A stretch of DNA of 64,000 nucleotides from positions 124,001-188,000 of the forward strand of contig NZ_AUAV01000005.1 of NCBI RefSeq assembly GCF_000428905.1. The letters are read 5' to 3'. Source of the stretch: Brumicola pallidula DSM 14239 = ACAM 615. Lineage in GTDB: Bacteria; Pseudomonadota; Gammaproteobacteria; Enterobacterales; Alteromonadaceae. The notes beneath the pieces are model-generated. The model saw nothing but the letters and a program-made list of their open reading frames with translations. It ran no database searches and was not told the origin of the DNA. Below are positions 51,080-60,427 of the stretch, piece after piece (within the stretch, counting starts at the first letter, position 1; each line of letters starts with the position of its first letter). The position numbers and the translations under genes were made by a program.

Positions 51080-52093
51080 TTACAATAACCCTGTTTCTGT
51101 TGGCTGATTAAATACCAAATTTGCGCATTGAATTGCCTGCGATGCTGCGCCTTTCAGCAAATTATCTATCGCTGAACTTACGACTAAATAACGGTTGTCT
51201 TCGTCGAACTTCCAATAAATATCGCAAAATGAAGTATTGGCAACATCATCAATTTTGGGCCATGAATCACGCAAACGAACCATCGGTTGATTGGCATAAT
51301 GCTGTTCATACCTTTGCTGTATATCTGAGGTTTTCACGCCTTCGCGCAATCGCATGGTGATTGTTGCTAAAATCCCTCTTTTGAATTGACCAAGGTGAGG
51401 CGTAAAGATAACTTGCGTACCACAATAATATTCAATTTCCGGTGTATGACGATGTCCTAGCACACCATATGCTTGCAAGCTTACTTCATAATAACTGGTG
51501 GTCATCGATGGCTTTCTGCCAGCCCCGCTCACACCCGATGTCGCATTAATCACCGGTCGCACACTAGGGTCAATAAAATCAGCCTCTGTCATTGGCTTGA
51601 TTGCCAACAAGGATGCGGTCGGGTAACAGCCGGGTACAGCCACAAAGTTCGCGGTTTTAATTGCATCAGCATGCCACTCCGCCAATCCGTATACTGCATT
51701 ACTGAGTATGTCGGTATGTTCATGTTTAAAGCCATAAAATGACTCGAACACTTGGGTGTCTTGCAGTCTAAATGCACCAGATAAATCAAATATTTTCGCT
51801 TTTTTGCCACTTAGTGCTGCAGCCCAATCGTGGCTAGCTTCGTGTGGAGTAGCTAAAAATATAGCATCAAATTTCTCAGCCATTTGAACCAAATCTTCTG
51901 GGTTTAGGGCGATGGTCACTAGGTCGGCTTGAGCGGATAATTGTGGGTGAACAGAGCCAATAGGCTTATTACTATCAGCACTACCATTGGATACATAACA
52001 GGCGTCCAATGAAAAAAGTGGGTGATGAATAATTAATTTAATTAATTCAGCACCGGTATAACCACTGGCGCCAATAATACAAGTTGAAATCAT
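51080..52093 (-). CDS. argC: N-acetyl-gamma-glutamyl-phosphate reductase
   Basis: 337 residues from the ATG at 52093; a longer frame to 52162 adds 23 residues not typical of the family, which begins directly at the Rossmann motif I-I-G-A-S-G-Y-T-G-A-E-L. Catalytic Cys in V-P-G-C-Y-P-T-A; G-H-R-H-T-P-E-I-E near the C-terminal third is also diagnostic. NADPH-dependent third step of arginine synthesis. First gene of the operon, with an ArgR box pair about 270 bases upstream. Confidence 0.96.
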   Translation of the reverse strand: MISTCIIGASGYTGAELIKLIIHHPLFSLDACYVSNGSADSNKPIGSVHPQLSAQADLVTIALNPEDLVQMAEKFDAIFLATPHEASHDWAAALSGKKAKIFDLSGAFRLQDTQVFESFYGFKHEHTDILSNAVYGLAEWHADAIKTANFVAVPGCYPTASLLAIKPMTEADFIDPSVRPVINATSGVSGAGRKPSMTTSYYEVSLQAYGVLGHRHTPEIEYYCGTQVIFTPHLGQFKRGILATITMRLREGVKTSDIQQRYEQHYANQPMVRLRDSWPKIDDVANTSFCDIYWKFDEDNRYLVVSSAIDNLLKGAASQAIQCANLVFNQPTETGLL

Positions 52094-52756
52094 AATGGTG
52101 TCTTTTCTTGAAAATAAAAATTCTCTCACCCTGGCACAACAGAGAAATGTTGGTTGTGCCAAGGGCGAAAGTGCTATGTTTTGCGATACAACAATCTAGA
52201 CATCATGTCGTCGTAACATTTTCTCATAGCAAAGAGAGGGAGGAAAAGAAGTCAATGGCATTGGTAATAAAAAATTATTAATTAAATTAGTCACTTAGAA
52301 ATTCGATCGCTATTAGGTCTCAAGCAAAAAATTTGCATTGAGTTGTATAACGGAATAATAACAAAATTGAATAATTATTCAATATAAATGTATAAATAAT
52401 TAATTTATTTTTTACCTAGCAGCGCTTTTGTAAAACTATAAACAGTATTTTAGTGATTAAATAAGAGCCACGTTCAACACACAAAGAATACAGTAATACG
52501 TTTAAAAACCCGTGCACTTATTCCAGCTTAGACTGTAAACCCGACTTATATCGCATCAATGACTGATATGTTGATTTTTCATGCATTTTTCTGTGCTAGT
52601 AAGTATAAGTCAGATATACCTTATTACGAGTGACAGGCATCGACCAAAAATTTTTATTCAGTATTCAACAACCTCATGCGGCAATTAGCTGACACATTAT
52701 CGTGGTGAATAAAAACAATGAATTAGTTTACTTGGGTCTTTATTCAACTGGCATAC
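52094..52756. promoter_or_regulatory. Long upstream region of argCBFGHA
   Basis: 663 bases between argC and the cpxP/spy-like gene, both transcribed leftward. It holds the ArgR site pair at 52366-52404, with a -10-like TATACA on the minus strand just downstream (52341-52350 area) that would be blocked by ArgR, leaving a leader of roughly 250 bases before argC. argE, divergent from argC in many enterics, is absent. I found no ORF with convincing coding features. Confidence 0.55.
52366..52404 (-). promoter_or_regulatory. ArgR operator (ARG box pair)
   Basis: ATTGAATAATTATTCAAT at 52366-52383 is a perfect 18-bp palindrome matching the ArgR consensus at every defined position. Three bases on, AATGTATAAATAATTAAT (52387-52404) is a weaker box with three mismatches. 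Two boxes with 3-bp spacing are the standard ArgR hexamer arrangement. Confidence 0.88.
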
Positions 52757-53560
52757 TCAGTTTGATAAATATTCGTTTTCATTACTATCATCATCGCGTT
52801 TGTTGTTTCTTTTACTTTGTTTAGACTTTTTCATCATTTTTTCAAACTTTTCACCTTGGTCCGCGTTGAGTAGACTCAAGATATCAAATCGAGACTTGAT
52901 CTTACTCACCTCCATCTCACGCTTTTGCTGTTTATTTTGAGCATGCAAGGCCAACCATGCACTATCATCAAATTCTTCAGCTTGAATGATAGCAGTCAGT
53001 TGCGCTCTAACATTTTCAACTTGCTCTTTGTTAGTTGCTCGTCGAGCTTTATCTTTTGTCATCATCACAGTTAACTTAGTTTGCTGATCGCTGTTAAGAT
53101 CAAGCGCTTTAACTAGACGTTGTATTTTTCTTTTAGAATTTCCATTCCTTTGTGTGCCTTTTTTATCATCACGATTAGCCATGAATTGAGCTTGTTGCTC
53201 TGCGCTCAATTGATTGAACACTTGGTTTTTACTTTTGGCTCTAATCAACTGAAGTTGCAACGTGAGTTGCATCTGTTGTTCTACTGCGTTGGTAACGGCG
53301 ACCTGATCCCATGAATCTGATTGCATAAGTGGGCGCATACTAACCCGGACTTGTTTTTCTTCGGCGCGGTAAATACCTAAATCCTGCTTCGTTTGTTTGT
53401 ATATTTGCTTAATATCTTCTTTTTGTTGTTGAGTTAACGAAGGATCCGTGATTATTTCACGTTCAATATCTCCATAACGTTTTCCTTCGTGTGCACTTAT
53501 TGAATATGCACTAAGACTTAATAAACTTGCGACAGTCAAACTGGTTAATAATTTTTTCAT
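52757..53560 (-). CDS. CpxP/Spy-like periplasmic LTxxQ protein
   Basis: 267 residues, with an AGAGGA ribosome binding site. Signal peptide (about 1-23), then a largely helical, Gln/Lys-rich protein. LTxxQ-type motifs occur at L-T-Q-Q-Q (about 42), L-S-A-E-Q-Q (about 118), L-N-S-D-Q-Q (about 155) and L-N-A-D-Q-G (about 232), suggesting two tandem CpxP/Spy modules, about twice the usual length. The C-terminus is highly basic then acidic. Divergent from cpxRA as cpxP is in E. coli; a Cpx-box-like repeat lies between. Probable role: periplasmic chaperone and feedback inhibitor of CpxA. Confidence 0.82.
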   Translation of the reverse strand: MKKLLTSLTVASLLSLSAYSISAHEGKRYGDIEREIITDPSLTQQQKEDIKQIYKQTKQDLGIYRAEEKQVRVSMRPLMQSDSWDQVAVTNAVEQQMQLTLQLQLIRAKSKNQVFNQLSAEQQAQFMANRDDKKGTQRNGNSKRKIQRLVKALDLNSDQQTKLTVMMTKDKARRATNKEQVENVRAQLTAIIQAEEFDDSAWLALHAQNKQQKREMEVSKIKSRFDILSLLNADQGEKFEKMMKKSKQSKRNNKRDDDSNENEYLSN

Positions 53561-53659
53561 TGCTATTCCTCTCGTATTAATATCGTTTTAAATTTTAGCT
53601 TTACACAAACTATCGAGATAAATATTAGCCCAGTGAATGCAAAGAAACGCCAAGCAAAT

Positions 53660-53675
53660 GTAAAGCTTTTGTAAA
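53660..53675. promoter_or_regulatory. Candidate CpxR binding site
   Basis: GTAAA-N6-GTAAA lies 100 bases before the cpxP-like start and 168 bases before cpxR, matching the CpxR direct-repeat consensus GTAAA-N5/6-GTAAA with an 11-base period. A looser GTAAA pair (53804-53808, 53818-53822) lies just before the cpxR start. This fits autoregulation of the divergent pair. Confidence 0.75.
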
Positions 53676-53842
53676 GGTTTCTGAGCTTTGTTGCCAATTC
53701 ACTTATGATAAGGTTATAGAGTGCTTATAATGAGTAATATATAAAACTTGGCACTTTGTTTTTGATGCTCAGCTCAAAAGAGTTAGCAGCCCTTTAATCA
53801 GGGGTAAATATATAGCGGTAAATATAGCTTTAAGGCAAATAC

Positions 53843-54529
53843 ATGTATCACGTATTAATAATTGATGACGACATCGCATTGACGCAAATGCTAGCAGAAT
53901 ATTTGCAGCAAAATGGATTTACTGCGGACGTCGAAAACAGCCCAGTGTCAGCCATTGCGAAAGTGCGAGAGCAAAGTTTCGATGTTGTGCTACTTGACGT
54001 CATGATGCCGAAATTGGATGGTTTTGAAACCCTGAAGCAAATTCGCACTTTTTCCGTTGTGCCGGTCATAATGTTAACTGCAAAAGGTGAAGACTACGAT
54101 CGTATACTAGGTTTAGAGTTGGGTGCCGATGACTATTTAGCTAAACCATTTAATCATCGAGAACTGCTTGCTCGAATGAAGGCGCTCACCCGTCGATTAG
54201 ACGATCTAAGCAGCTTTAATCAAGTTCAAAACTTAGACTTTCACGGTATCAAAATTGAAGAAGCCAGCCAAAGAGCTATGGTAGGGGCGCATGAGTTAGA
54301 TCTGACTAACACTGAGTTTCAACTGCTTACGTTATTGATGCGACACGTCGGCCATTTGTTAAGTAAGGAAAAACTGAGTGAGGACATACTTGGGCGCAGA
54401 CTCAGTGCGTTTGACCGTAGCTTAGATATGCATGTGAGTAATGTACGCAAAAAGCTATCACAACAGGGTATTGAAAACGTGATCAAAACGATGCGTGGGT
54501 CAGGCTATATATTTAAGAGTAAAGTGTAA
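53843..54529 (+). CDS. cpxR: Envelope-stress response regulator CpxR
   Basis: 228-residue OmpR-family regulator. Receiver domain (1-115) with acidic pocket D-D-D (8-10), phospho-Asp52 in L-L-D-V-M-M-P, and the conserved Lys in Y-L-A-K-P-F. C-terminal winged helix (about 130-226) with L-T-N-T-E-F-Q-L-L and the recognition region F-D-R-S-L-D-M-H-V-S-N-V-R-K-K-L. Identification as CpxR rests on similarity plus the divergent LTxxQ gene. The stop and the cpxA start overlap by one base (TAATG). Confidence 0.9.
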   Translation: MYHVLIIDDDIALTQMLAEYLQQNGFTADVENSPVSAIAKVREQSFDVVLLDVMMPKLDGFETLKQIRTFSVVPVIMLTAKGEDYDRILGLELGADDYLAKPFNHRELLARMKALTRRLDDLSSFNQVQNLDFHGIKIEEASQRAMVGAHELDLTNTEFQLLTLLMRHVGHLLSKEKLSEDILGRRLSAFDRSLDMHVSNVRKKLSQQGIENVIKTMRGSGYIFKSKV

Positions 54530-56022
54530 TGAGATTGGCCAAATTTAATCCTTTCAATTCCTTATTTGGGCGCGTTTTTATTTGGTTTTGGACTGCATTA
54601 GTGGTTATTTTGTTGAGTGCTTTTTTCTTAGAGAAGCAATTGAACGACGTTTTGGAAGTAAATGCAGTCAGCCAACAGCAAGAGTCTGAGACTGCGTTAA
54701 TAATGCAACGTTTTAGAAACGTAGTTGAGCGTAGCAACAACTTAAATCAATCATTGCGCAGGCTAGGGCAGCGTAAGGGTATTCACATAGTGGCTATAAA
54801 TACCAAGACTAAACAGCTTAACGCCAGTTTTCCTGCTCGTCTATCGCGCAATATCGATGAGTTAAACGCGTTTGTTGAAAGTGACAGTCCGTTACTTATC
54901 AGGCTTAATAATATGGAATTTGTGGGTCCATATGAAGTGATCTTCAAGGGCTCCAAATATAAAATATATTTTGGACGTTTGCTGCTGCGATCGGAACGAC
55001 ATATGACGTCTCGTTCTACACTGGCAATTTCTGGCTTGGCGTTAGCTATTTTGCTCAGTACTGTATTTTGCTTTGCGCTGGTGCTAAGTATTACGAAACC
55101 GCTGGGTGCCCTGCGTTTAGCCAGCAACCGTTTGGCCAAAGGTGATTTGACCACTCGCATTGAAGGTCTTGAAAATAGAAAAGATGAAGTGGGTAATTTG
55201 GCTGAAGATTTCAATACAATGGCGGCTCGTTTGCAAAGCTTAATTGACAGCCAAAAACAGTTGGTGGCAAATGTATCGCATGAATTACGCACACCATTGA
55301 CCCGCTTGCAGCTAGCTGTCGCCTTGCTAGAGGACCAGCTCAACACGCAAACTGAAGACAGTATAAATAATGTGAATGCAAAGCACTTGTCACGAATTGA
55401 AAACGAAATTGTCAAGATGGATCAGATGATTGGACAGGTACTCACATTGGCTAAAATAAACGCCTCTATGCAAGGCGTTGACCTCCAAGAAACGACGCTG
55501 TCAGGGCTGTTAAATAACGTCTTACAGGATGCACAGTTTGAAGCTGAGGCAATGAATAAGTCACTGCTTGTGAACGTTATTCCTGAGGTTAGCATTAAAG
55601 CTGACATGATTTTACTGATTAGTGCGATTGAAAATATCCTTCGCAATGCAATTCGTTTTGCCGCCAATGAAGTGAGCTGTGAACTCAACATTGAGGCGCA
55701 CAATTTGGCTACAGACTTTGTTGAAATTGTCATTAATGATGACGGAGTAGGAATGTCTGCTGCGGAATTAAAAACCGTGTTTGACCCATTCTTTCGTGGC
55801 AGCCACCAAGTACATGAAGTGAGCAAAGGAGCTGGACTTGGTTTGTCTATTGCGAAGGCTGCGATCGAAATGCATGGAGGCAGTATTCAAGCCAAAGCGC
55901 GCTTTGATAAAGATATTAGCCAAGCCCATATTCAGGTTGGTGAAAGAAGTTGTGCAGAACAATCGCCTTTAACGGGCTTATCAGTAATAATACGACTACC
56001 TATTTTCAGTAAAACCTCATAG
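54529..56022 (+). CDS. cpxA: Sensor histidine kinase CpxA
   Basis: 497 residues. TM1 (about 14-34), a periplasmic domain (about 35-162), TM2 (about 165-187), HAMP (about 188-240), HisKA with A-N-V-S-H-E-L-R-T-P-L-T (His251), and HATPase with N-x-x-x-N-A-I-R-F, D-D-G-V-G-M and G-A-G-L-G-L-S-I-A. The C-terminal part has a small insertion before the final strand. Inner-membrane sensor of misfolded envelope proteins, phosphorylating CpxR. Seven bases precede the next gene, a PldB-like lipase, so that gene may belong to the operon. Confidence 0.9.
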   Translation: MRLAKFNPFNSLFGRVFIWFWTALVVILLSAFFLEKQLNDVLEVNAVSQQQESETALIMQRFRNVVERSNNLNQSLRRLGQRKGIHIVAINTKTKQLNASFPARLSRNIDELNAFVESDSPLLIRLNNMEFVGPYEVIFKGSKYKIYFGRLLLRSERHMTSRSTLAISGLALAILLSTVFCFALVLSITKPLGALRLASNRLAKGDLTTRIEGLENRKDEVGNLAEDFNTMAARLQSLIDSQKQLVANVSHELRTPLTRLQLAVALLEDQLNTQTEDSINNVNAKHLSRIENEIVKMDQMIGQVLTLAKINASMQGVDLQETTLSGLLNNVLQDAQFEAEAMNKSLLVNVIPEVSIKADMILLISAIENILRNAIRFAANEVSCELNIEAHNLATDFVEIVINDDGVGMSAAELKTVFDPFFRGSHQVHEVSKGAGLGLSIAKAAIEMHGGSIQAKARFDKDISQAHIQVGERSCAEQSPLTGLSVIIRLPIFSKTS

Positions 56023-56029
56023 TGATTAC

Positions 56030-57058
56030 ATGCAGTTAACCAAAGAAACCGAATTACCAGAAAAGTTTGATACTTATATCAAGCCCTGGTTTGAACACAA
56101 TATGGCATTTGGATTCTGGATGCTCAGTGACGGTACTTCACTGCACTATCGGTATGCTCACCACAATGAAGCAAAATCAGTTATCGTTATTTCATCTGGG
56201 CGTGTTGAATGTGCTGCTAAATACGCTGAACTGATCTATGACCTACATCAAAATGGGCATTCGGTATTTATTCATGACCATCGTGGGCAGGGCTTGTCTA
56301 CGCGGCTAAAAGAAAATCCACAGCTTGGCTATATTAACGATTTCAATACGTATGTAAGTGATTTTAACCATATTATCGACAACGTTTTATTTCCGATACT
56401 GGATGATAAGTACCTAAAAGCAAGTCAAAAGAAGTCCAATAGCCCTGCTATCATGCTGCAACAAACCTACCCGCCATTGCATTTACTCTGCCATTCGATG
56501 GGGAGCGCAGTAGGAGCACTGCTAGTCAGGGCAAGACCCAAATTATTTTCCAAAGCCGTCTTTTGTTCACCTATGTTTGGGATCACGCCTCCACTTCCAC
56601 CATGGATCATGACTACATTAGTACGACTTGGTGTTGTTTTTAATAAACTTAGAGGAAAAAAGACCAGCTATTTTTTTGGCCACGACGACTACATGCCAAC
56701 GGCTTTTTATAAAAATCGCTTAATGAGTAGTAAGGTTCGGTATGATATTTTTCGCAAAACGTATGCACAGCAGCCTGAACTGCAATTAGGGGGAGTTACT
56801 TATGAGTGGCTTTACGCATCATTAGTCGCGATGAAAGAGATACGCCAACAGGCCAGCAAAATTACTGTGCCTTGTATTATTTTATATTCTGGCGCGGACA
56901 CGGTTGTAGCTAACGAGGAGATTGAGCAAGTAATTAATGATATTAAGGGCTGCGAATCAACCTTGATCCCAGAAGCGCTACACGAATTATTTTTCGAAAA
57001 AGACAAGTTTAGGGTGCCTGCATTAACGAAGATCCTAAGCTACTATTCAACACCCTGA
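56030..57058 (+). CDS. pldB: PldB-like lysophospholipase / alpha-beta hydrolase
   Basis: 342 residues (E. coli PldB 340). Alpha/beta hydrolase: H-D-H-R-G-Q-G-L-S oxyanion region, nucleophile elbow L-C-H-S-M-G-S (Ser156), with Asp in S-G-A-D-T-V-V and His in A-L-H-E-L-F-F as the likely triad. No signal peptide; PldB acts at the inner membrane on lysophospholipids and monoglycerides. Seven bases from cpxA suggests co-transcription with the envelope-stress system. Substrate assignment is by family only. Confidence 0.85.
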   Translation: MQLTKETELPEKFDTYIKPWFEHNMAFGFWMLSDGTSLHYRYAHHNEAKSVIVISSGRVECAAKYAELIYDLHQNGHSVFIHDHRGQGLSTRLKENPQLGYINDFNTYVSDFNHIIDNVLFPILDDKYLKASQKKSNSPAIMLQQTYPPLHLLCHSMGSAVGALLVRARPKLFSKAVFCSPMFGITPPLPPWIMTTLVRLGVVFNKLRGKKTSYFFGHDDYMPTAFYKNRLMSSKVRYDIFRKTYAQQPELQLGGVTYEWLYASLVAMKEIRQQASKITVPCIILYSGADTVVANEEIEQVINDIKGCESTLIPEALHELFFEKDKFRVPALTKILSYYSTP

Positions 57059-57202
57059 ACGGATTAGTATCGTCTCATTGGCTTGCCAGTAATCTGAGTC
57101 TATTTGCCGCGCTTTAATAAAACCTTCAATCCGTAAACTTCCTGTCTGCACTCCCGCCGCAAGAGCAGCATAGCCAGCTAGGTTATCCGAGTGGTATCTA
57201 TC
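57047..57202 (-). pseudogene. Eroded gene fragment downstream of trmL
   Basis: 51 open codons on the minus strand after an in-frame TAG, with protein-like content (S-D-N-L-A-G-Y-A-A-L-A-A-G-V-Q-T-G-S-L, then a charged tail). Another frame with an ATG just upstream (M-A-T-N-L-Y-L) runs into it, so a small gene broken by one frameshift is possible. It overlaps the last 12 bases of the lipase gene. Family not recognised. Confidence 0.4.
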
Positions 57203-57244
57203 CTAGTAGTCAAGTATAGGTTAGTAGCCATGTTAAAGGCTTCT

Positions 57245-57718
57245 TTATAAATCTACACTTGGCATGCCAAAACCAAGTTGACGCCATGCTTCGTAACTTA
57301 CAATCGCGATTGAGTTGGACAGGTTTAGGCTGCGAGCATTAGCTAACATCGGGATCCTTATACGGTTGCCTGGAGCAAAAGCGTTGCGAATATCGTCAGG
57401 TAAGCCCGAGGTCTCTGAGCCAAATAATAGAACATCACCGGCTCTATAATTGGGTTCGTCATGCGGAATTGAACCTTTGGTAGTTAACGCAAAAATTCTT
57501 CTGTTTCCCATTTCTTGCAAAAACGCATCATAATTTTTATGAATGGTTACGTTGGCAAGGTCACGATAATCTAAGGATGCCCTTCTTAGTTGTTTCTCTT
57601 CCATACTGAAGCCCAGCGGCTCGATAAGATGCAAATGGCAACCATTATTCGAACATAATCTGATAGCATTACCGGTGTTTGGCGCAATTTGTGGTTCGAA
57701 AAGAGCAATATGAAACAT
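57245..57718 (-). CDS. trmL: tRNA (cytidine(34)-2'-O)-methyltransferase
   Basis: 157 residues, SPOUT family, E. coli TrmL 157 aa. Methylates the wobble ribose of tRNA-Leu. Conserved: [12 protein letters not shown] near the start, [10 protein letters not shown], and the C-terminal knot [15 protein letters not shown]. Last gene of the yibN-grxC-secB-gpsA-trmL neighbourhood, 45 bases after gpsA. Confidence 0.95.
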   Translation of the reverse strand: MFHIALFEPQIAPNTGNAIRLCSNNGCHLHLIEPLGFSMEEKQLRRASLDYRDLANVTIHKNYDAFLQEMGNRRIFALTTKGSIPHDEPNYRAGDVLLFGSETSGLPDDIRNAFAPGNRIRIPMLANARSLNLSNSIAIVSYEAWRQLGFGMPSVDL

Positions 57719-57763
57719 GAATTTATGCTACCTACCGTTATCGTTAATATGTGAGTGTGGTGA

Positions 57764-58786
57764 CTATTCTTGAGTTTGTTCACGACTTAATAGCGCAACA
57801 GCAGCTTCTGTTGCTGACTTGCCTTTATACAATACTTGATATATTTGTTCGCAAATTGGCATTTCTATGCCGTTGGCGTTTGAAAGCAATCTTACTTCTT
57901 CGGTGTTACGATAGCCTTCAACTACTTGGCCAATGCTTTGTATTGCTGCATCGACGGACATGCCTTGGCCTAGGGCTAAACCAAAGCGTCGATTTCTAGA
58001 TTGGTTGTCAGTGCAAGTTAACACTAAATCGCCTAAACCAGCCATGCCCATAAAGGTTTCTTGTTTTGCCCCGATGGCCAAGCCGAGCCTGCTCATTTCA
58101 GCCAGCCCGCGTGTGATCAATGCTGTACGTGCATTAGCACCGAAACCTAAGCCATCAGCTAAACCAGCACCGATTGCAATTACATTTTTAACAGCGCCGC
58201 CTAATTGAACGCCAATTAAATCATCGTTTTTATAAACACGAAAGCCCTTGGAGCAATGCAGCTTTCGTGAAAATGATCCACAAAGCTCAGCGTTAGTCGA
58301 AGACAACGTGATGGCGGTGGGCAGGCCTGCAACCATTTCTTTGGCAAATGTTGGGCCAGAGACGACAGCAAAAGGAATAGTGTCACCGAGTACGTCTAAA
58401 GCAACTTCTTGCAATATTCTTCCGGTACCCGGTTCCAGGCCCTTGGTTGCCCAAATTAATCTATGTTGGTCAGTTAGATACGGCCTAATTGCCTGTAAAC
58501 TTTCTTTGAATGCATGACTAGGAACAACGACAAGCACATCTTTGGCGCTTTGTAATGTTTCTTTTAGATTGGAAGAGACTAAAAGGGCGTCGGGGAAGGT
58601 TGCATTTGGCAGATACTTATCATTGCGACGAGTTTTGCGCATTGTAGAAACGTGTTTTTTATCACGTCCCCACAATACGGTTGGATTACCATTTCGAGCC
58701 AATACGAACGCTAGTGCGGTGCCGTATGAACCGGCACCAATTACGGCTATGTTTGACTCGAACTTGTTATCCGTTGCTTGTTTCAC
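57764..58786 (-). CDS. gpsA: Glycerol-3-phosphate dehydrogenase (NAD(P)+)
   Basis: 340 residues (E. coli 339). Makes sn-glycerol-3-phosphate from DHAP for phospholipids. N-terminal Rossmann [16 protein letters not shown], the catalytic Lys in [13 protein letters not shown], and [10 protein letters not shown]. Begins 6 bases after secB, as in enteric bacteria. Confidence 0.97.
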   Translation of the reverse strand: MKQATDNKFESNIAVIGAGSYGTALAFVLARNGNPTVLWGRDKKHVSTMRKTRRNDKYLPNATFPDALLVSSNLKETLQSAKDVLVVVPSHAFKESLQAIRPYLTDQHRLIWATKGLEPGTGRILQEVALDVLGDTIPFAVVSGPTFAKEMVAGLPTAITLSSTNAELCGSFSRKLHCSKGFRVYKNDDLIGVQLGGAVKNVIAIGAGLADGLGFGANARTALITRGLAEMSRLGLAIGAKQETFMGMAGLGDLVLTCTDNQSRNRRFGLALGQGMSVDAAIQSIGQVVEGYRNTEEVRLLSNANGIEMPICEQIYQVLYKGKSATEAAVALLSREQTQE

Positions 58787-58792
58787 TAGTTA

Positions 58793-59305
58793 TTATGAAT
58801 CAAGCTGTTGCGGTGTGTCAGTCGCACCGCCTTGCTCTGCCCGTTTTTGCATGTAAGCCGCAAAAATGGCGTCGAAGTTTACAGGTGCCAAGTTAAGTGG
58901 TGGGAAAGTACCACGGTTAACTAAGTTTGAAACAGCTTCACGAGCATATGGAAAAAGCATATTCGGGCAGAATGAACCTAAAGTGTGTGCCTTATTTTGA
59001 TCCGGCATTTCGCCCAAAGCGAAAATACCAGCTTGCTGAACTTCACATAAAAATGCGGTGTCTTCGCCAAGCATTGCGGTCACAGTTACGGATAAGACAA
59101 CTTCATATAAATTGGCTTCAATTTCGCTTGTGCGTGTATCGATATCAAGCTTCACTTCTGGCTTCCATTCTTTCTGAAAAATGCCGGGGCTGTTAGGCGT
59201 TTCAAACGAAATATCTCTTGTGTAGATGCGTTGAACGCTAAATTGTGCGCCTTGTGGAGCCTGTTCTGGTTCTGCTGCCGTTGGTGTGTTGTTTTCTTCA
59301 GCCAT
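58793..59305 (-). CDS. secB: Protein-export chaperone SecB
   Basis: 170 residues (E. coli 155, extra N-terminal Pro/Glu/Ala-rich tail). Keeps preproteins unfolded and hands them to Sec[20 protein letters not shown], acidic patch [12 protein letters not shown], and [19 protein letters not shown] are canonical. A terminator upstream separates it from grxC, so it probably has its own promoter. Confidence 0.97.
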   Translation of the reverse strand: MAEENNTPTAAEPEQAPQGAQFSVQRIYTRDISFETPNSPGIFQKEWKPEVKLDIDTRTSEIEANLYEVVLSVTVTAMLGEDTAFLCEVQQAGIFALGEMPDQNKAHTLGSFCPNMLFPYAREAVSNLVNRGTFPPLNLAPVNFDAIFAAYMQKRAEQGGATDTPQQLDS

Positions 59306-59350
59306 GAATTGTTCCTATCGATATTTCTTATCGTTATATTGTTTAAAAAT

Positions 59351-59375
59351 AAAAAAAGGCTATGAGTCCATAACC
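59351..59375 (-). terminator. Terminator between grxC and secB
   Basis: On the minus strand, GGTTATG-GACT-CATAGCC (7-bp stem, one G-U) is followed by seven T residues. It ends the yibN-grxC transcript about 65 bases after the grxC stop and before secB. Confidence 0.85.
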
Positions 59376-59438
59376 TTTTAAATTGTATAAGTCAGCTTTC
59401 AATGAGCAAATGCCCGCATCTCGCTTAATCGGTGCTGA

Positions 59439-59696
59439 TTAAGCGTTCAGCACGGCGTCAAGTTGACCCGTTGATTCTAATGCGAATAATTCATCGCAAC
59501 CGCCGACATGTGTTTCGCCAATAAAAATCTGTGGAACAGATGTTTTACCGTTTGCGCGTTCGATCATGACAGGACGTAATTCTGGATTTTTGTCAATTTC
59601 ATAATCAGTAAACGTAATACCTTTCTGACCTAACAGAGATTTAGCTCGAGTGCAATATGGACAAAAACCTCTGGTAAATAACTCTACTTTTTGCAT
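59439..59696 (-). CDS. grxC: Glutaredoxin 3
   Basis: 85 residues (E. coli Grx3 83). Dithiol glutaredoxin with C-P-Y-C active site in G-F-C-P-Y-C-T-R-A, the cis-Pro T-S-V-P-Q-I-F-I, and G-G-C-D-E-L glutathione site. Uses glutathione to reduce disulfides in the cytoplasm. 14 bases after yibN. Confidence 0.96.
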   Translation of the reverse strand: MQKVELFTRGFCPYCTRAKSLLGQKGITFTDYEIDKNPELRPVMIERANGKTSVPQIFIGETHVGGCDELFALESTGQLDAVLNA

Positions 59697-59710
59697 GTTT
59701 AACTATTCTC

Positions 59711-60145
59711 TTATTTGGAGACGGGAAGGCTGGCTGATTGCCATGCATTCATTCCGCCTTTTAAAACGGTGACTTTTTCAAAGCCTGCTTTTAGCATCTG
59801 AGCAGCTGTCTTTTTCGCTGACGCTCCCATCGCGCACACTATGATAATGGGCTTATCTTTTGAGTTTTCAAGCTTAGCAAAGTTTCCGTTTTTCAGTTCT
59901 TCGGCTTTTATCTGCCTAGCACCTAATATATGTCCTGCTTTGAATTCGTTTGTTACGCGAGTATCTAGTACAATCGCATCTTCTTTGTTCATTAGCAAAG
60001 TTGCTTCATGCGTGGAAAGTTCTTTAATTGGGGACAATGCCGCACCAACATAGGAATAAATGATAAGTGCTACTATCACTACCCAAGAAATCGATAAAAT
60101 TGAAATCAGTGTCGTACTGGTAGCAAACTCTATTATTTGGCCCAT
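59711..60145 (-). CDS. yibN: Membrane-anchored rhodanese-like protein YibN
   Basis: 144 residues from the ATG at 60145, similar in length to E. coli YibN (143); a longer frame begins at 60184. N-terminal TM helix (about 12-32), then a single rhodanese domain (about 40-140) with V-L-D-T-R and the active-site loop C-A-M-G-A-S-A (catalytic Cys present). Possible sulfurtransferase at the inner membrane. First gene of the yibN-grxC unit. Confidence 0.9.
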   Translation of the reverse strand: MGQIIEFATSTTLISILSISWVVIVALIIYSYVGAALSPIKELSTHEATLLMNKEDAIVLDTRVTNEFKAGHILGARQIKAEELKNGNFAKLENSKDKPIIIVCAMGASAKKTAAQMLKAGFEKVTVLKGGMNAWQSASLPVSK

Positions 60146-60427
60146 AAAAAACTCTGTCGTCCGGTTACTGTTTGAAGTTGGCAAAGTATATAGAAAAAAA
60201 GGATAGAAACCAGCATTTAACCGGTTTCATGTGTAATTCTTTTTAACTTAAATCCCCTAAGTGGTCTTATAAGAATGGTTTTTAAGCAACAAAATTCTCT
60301 GTTATTAAAAAAGATTTGTGTAAATAGACATAAAAATAAGCATAAACAGTTTATAACACGGTGTTTTATTGATAACTTGAGCCTTCGGTTTACTCTCTTT
60401 TTAATGCATCCAATTTCAAGGTTAATC

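Noticed and set aside
54783-55415. 210-codon minus-strand ORF opposite cpxA
   Set aside because: Ser-rich shadow frame; cpxA is conserved across the whole stretch.
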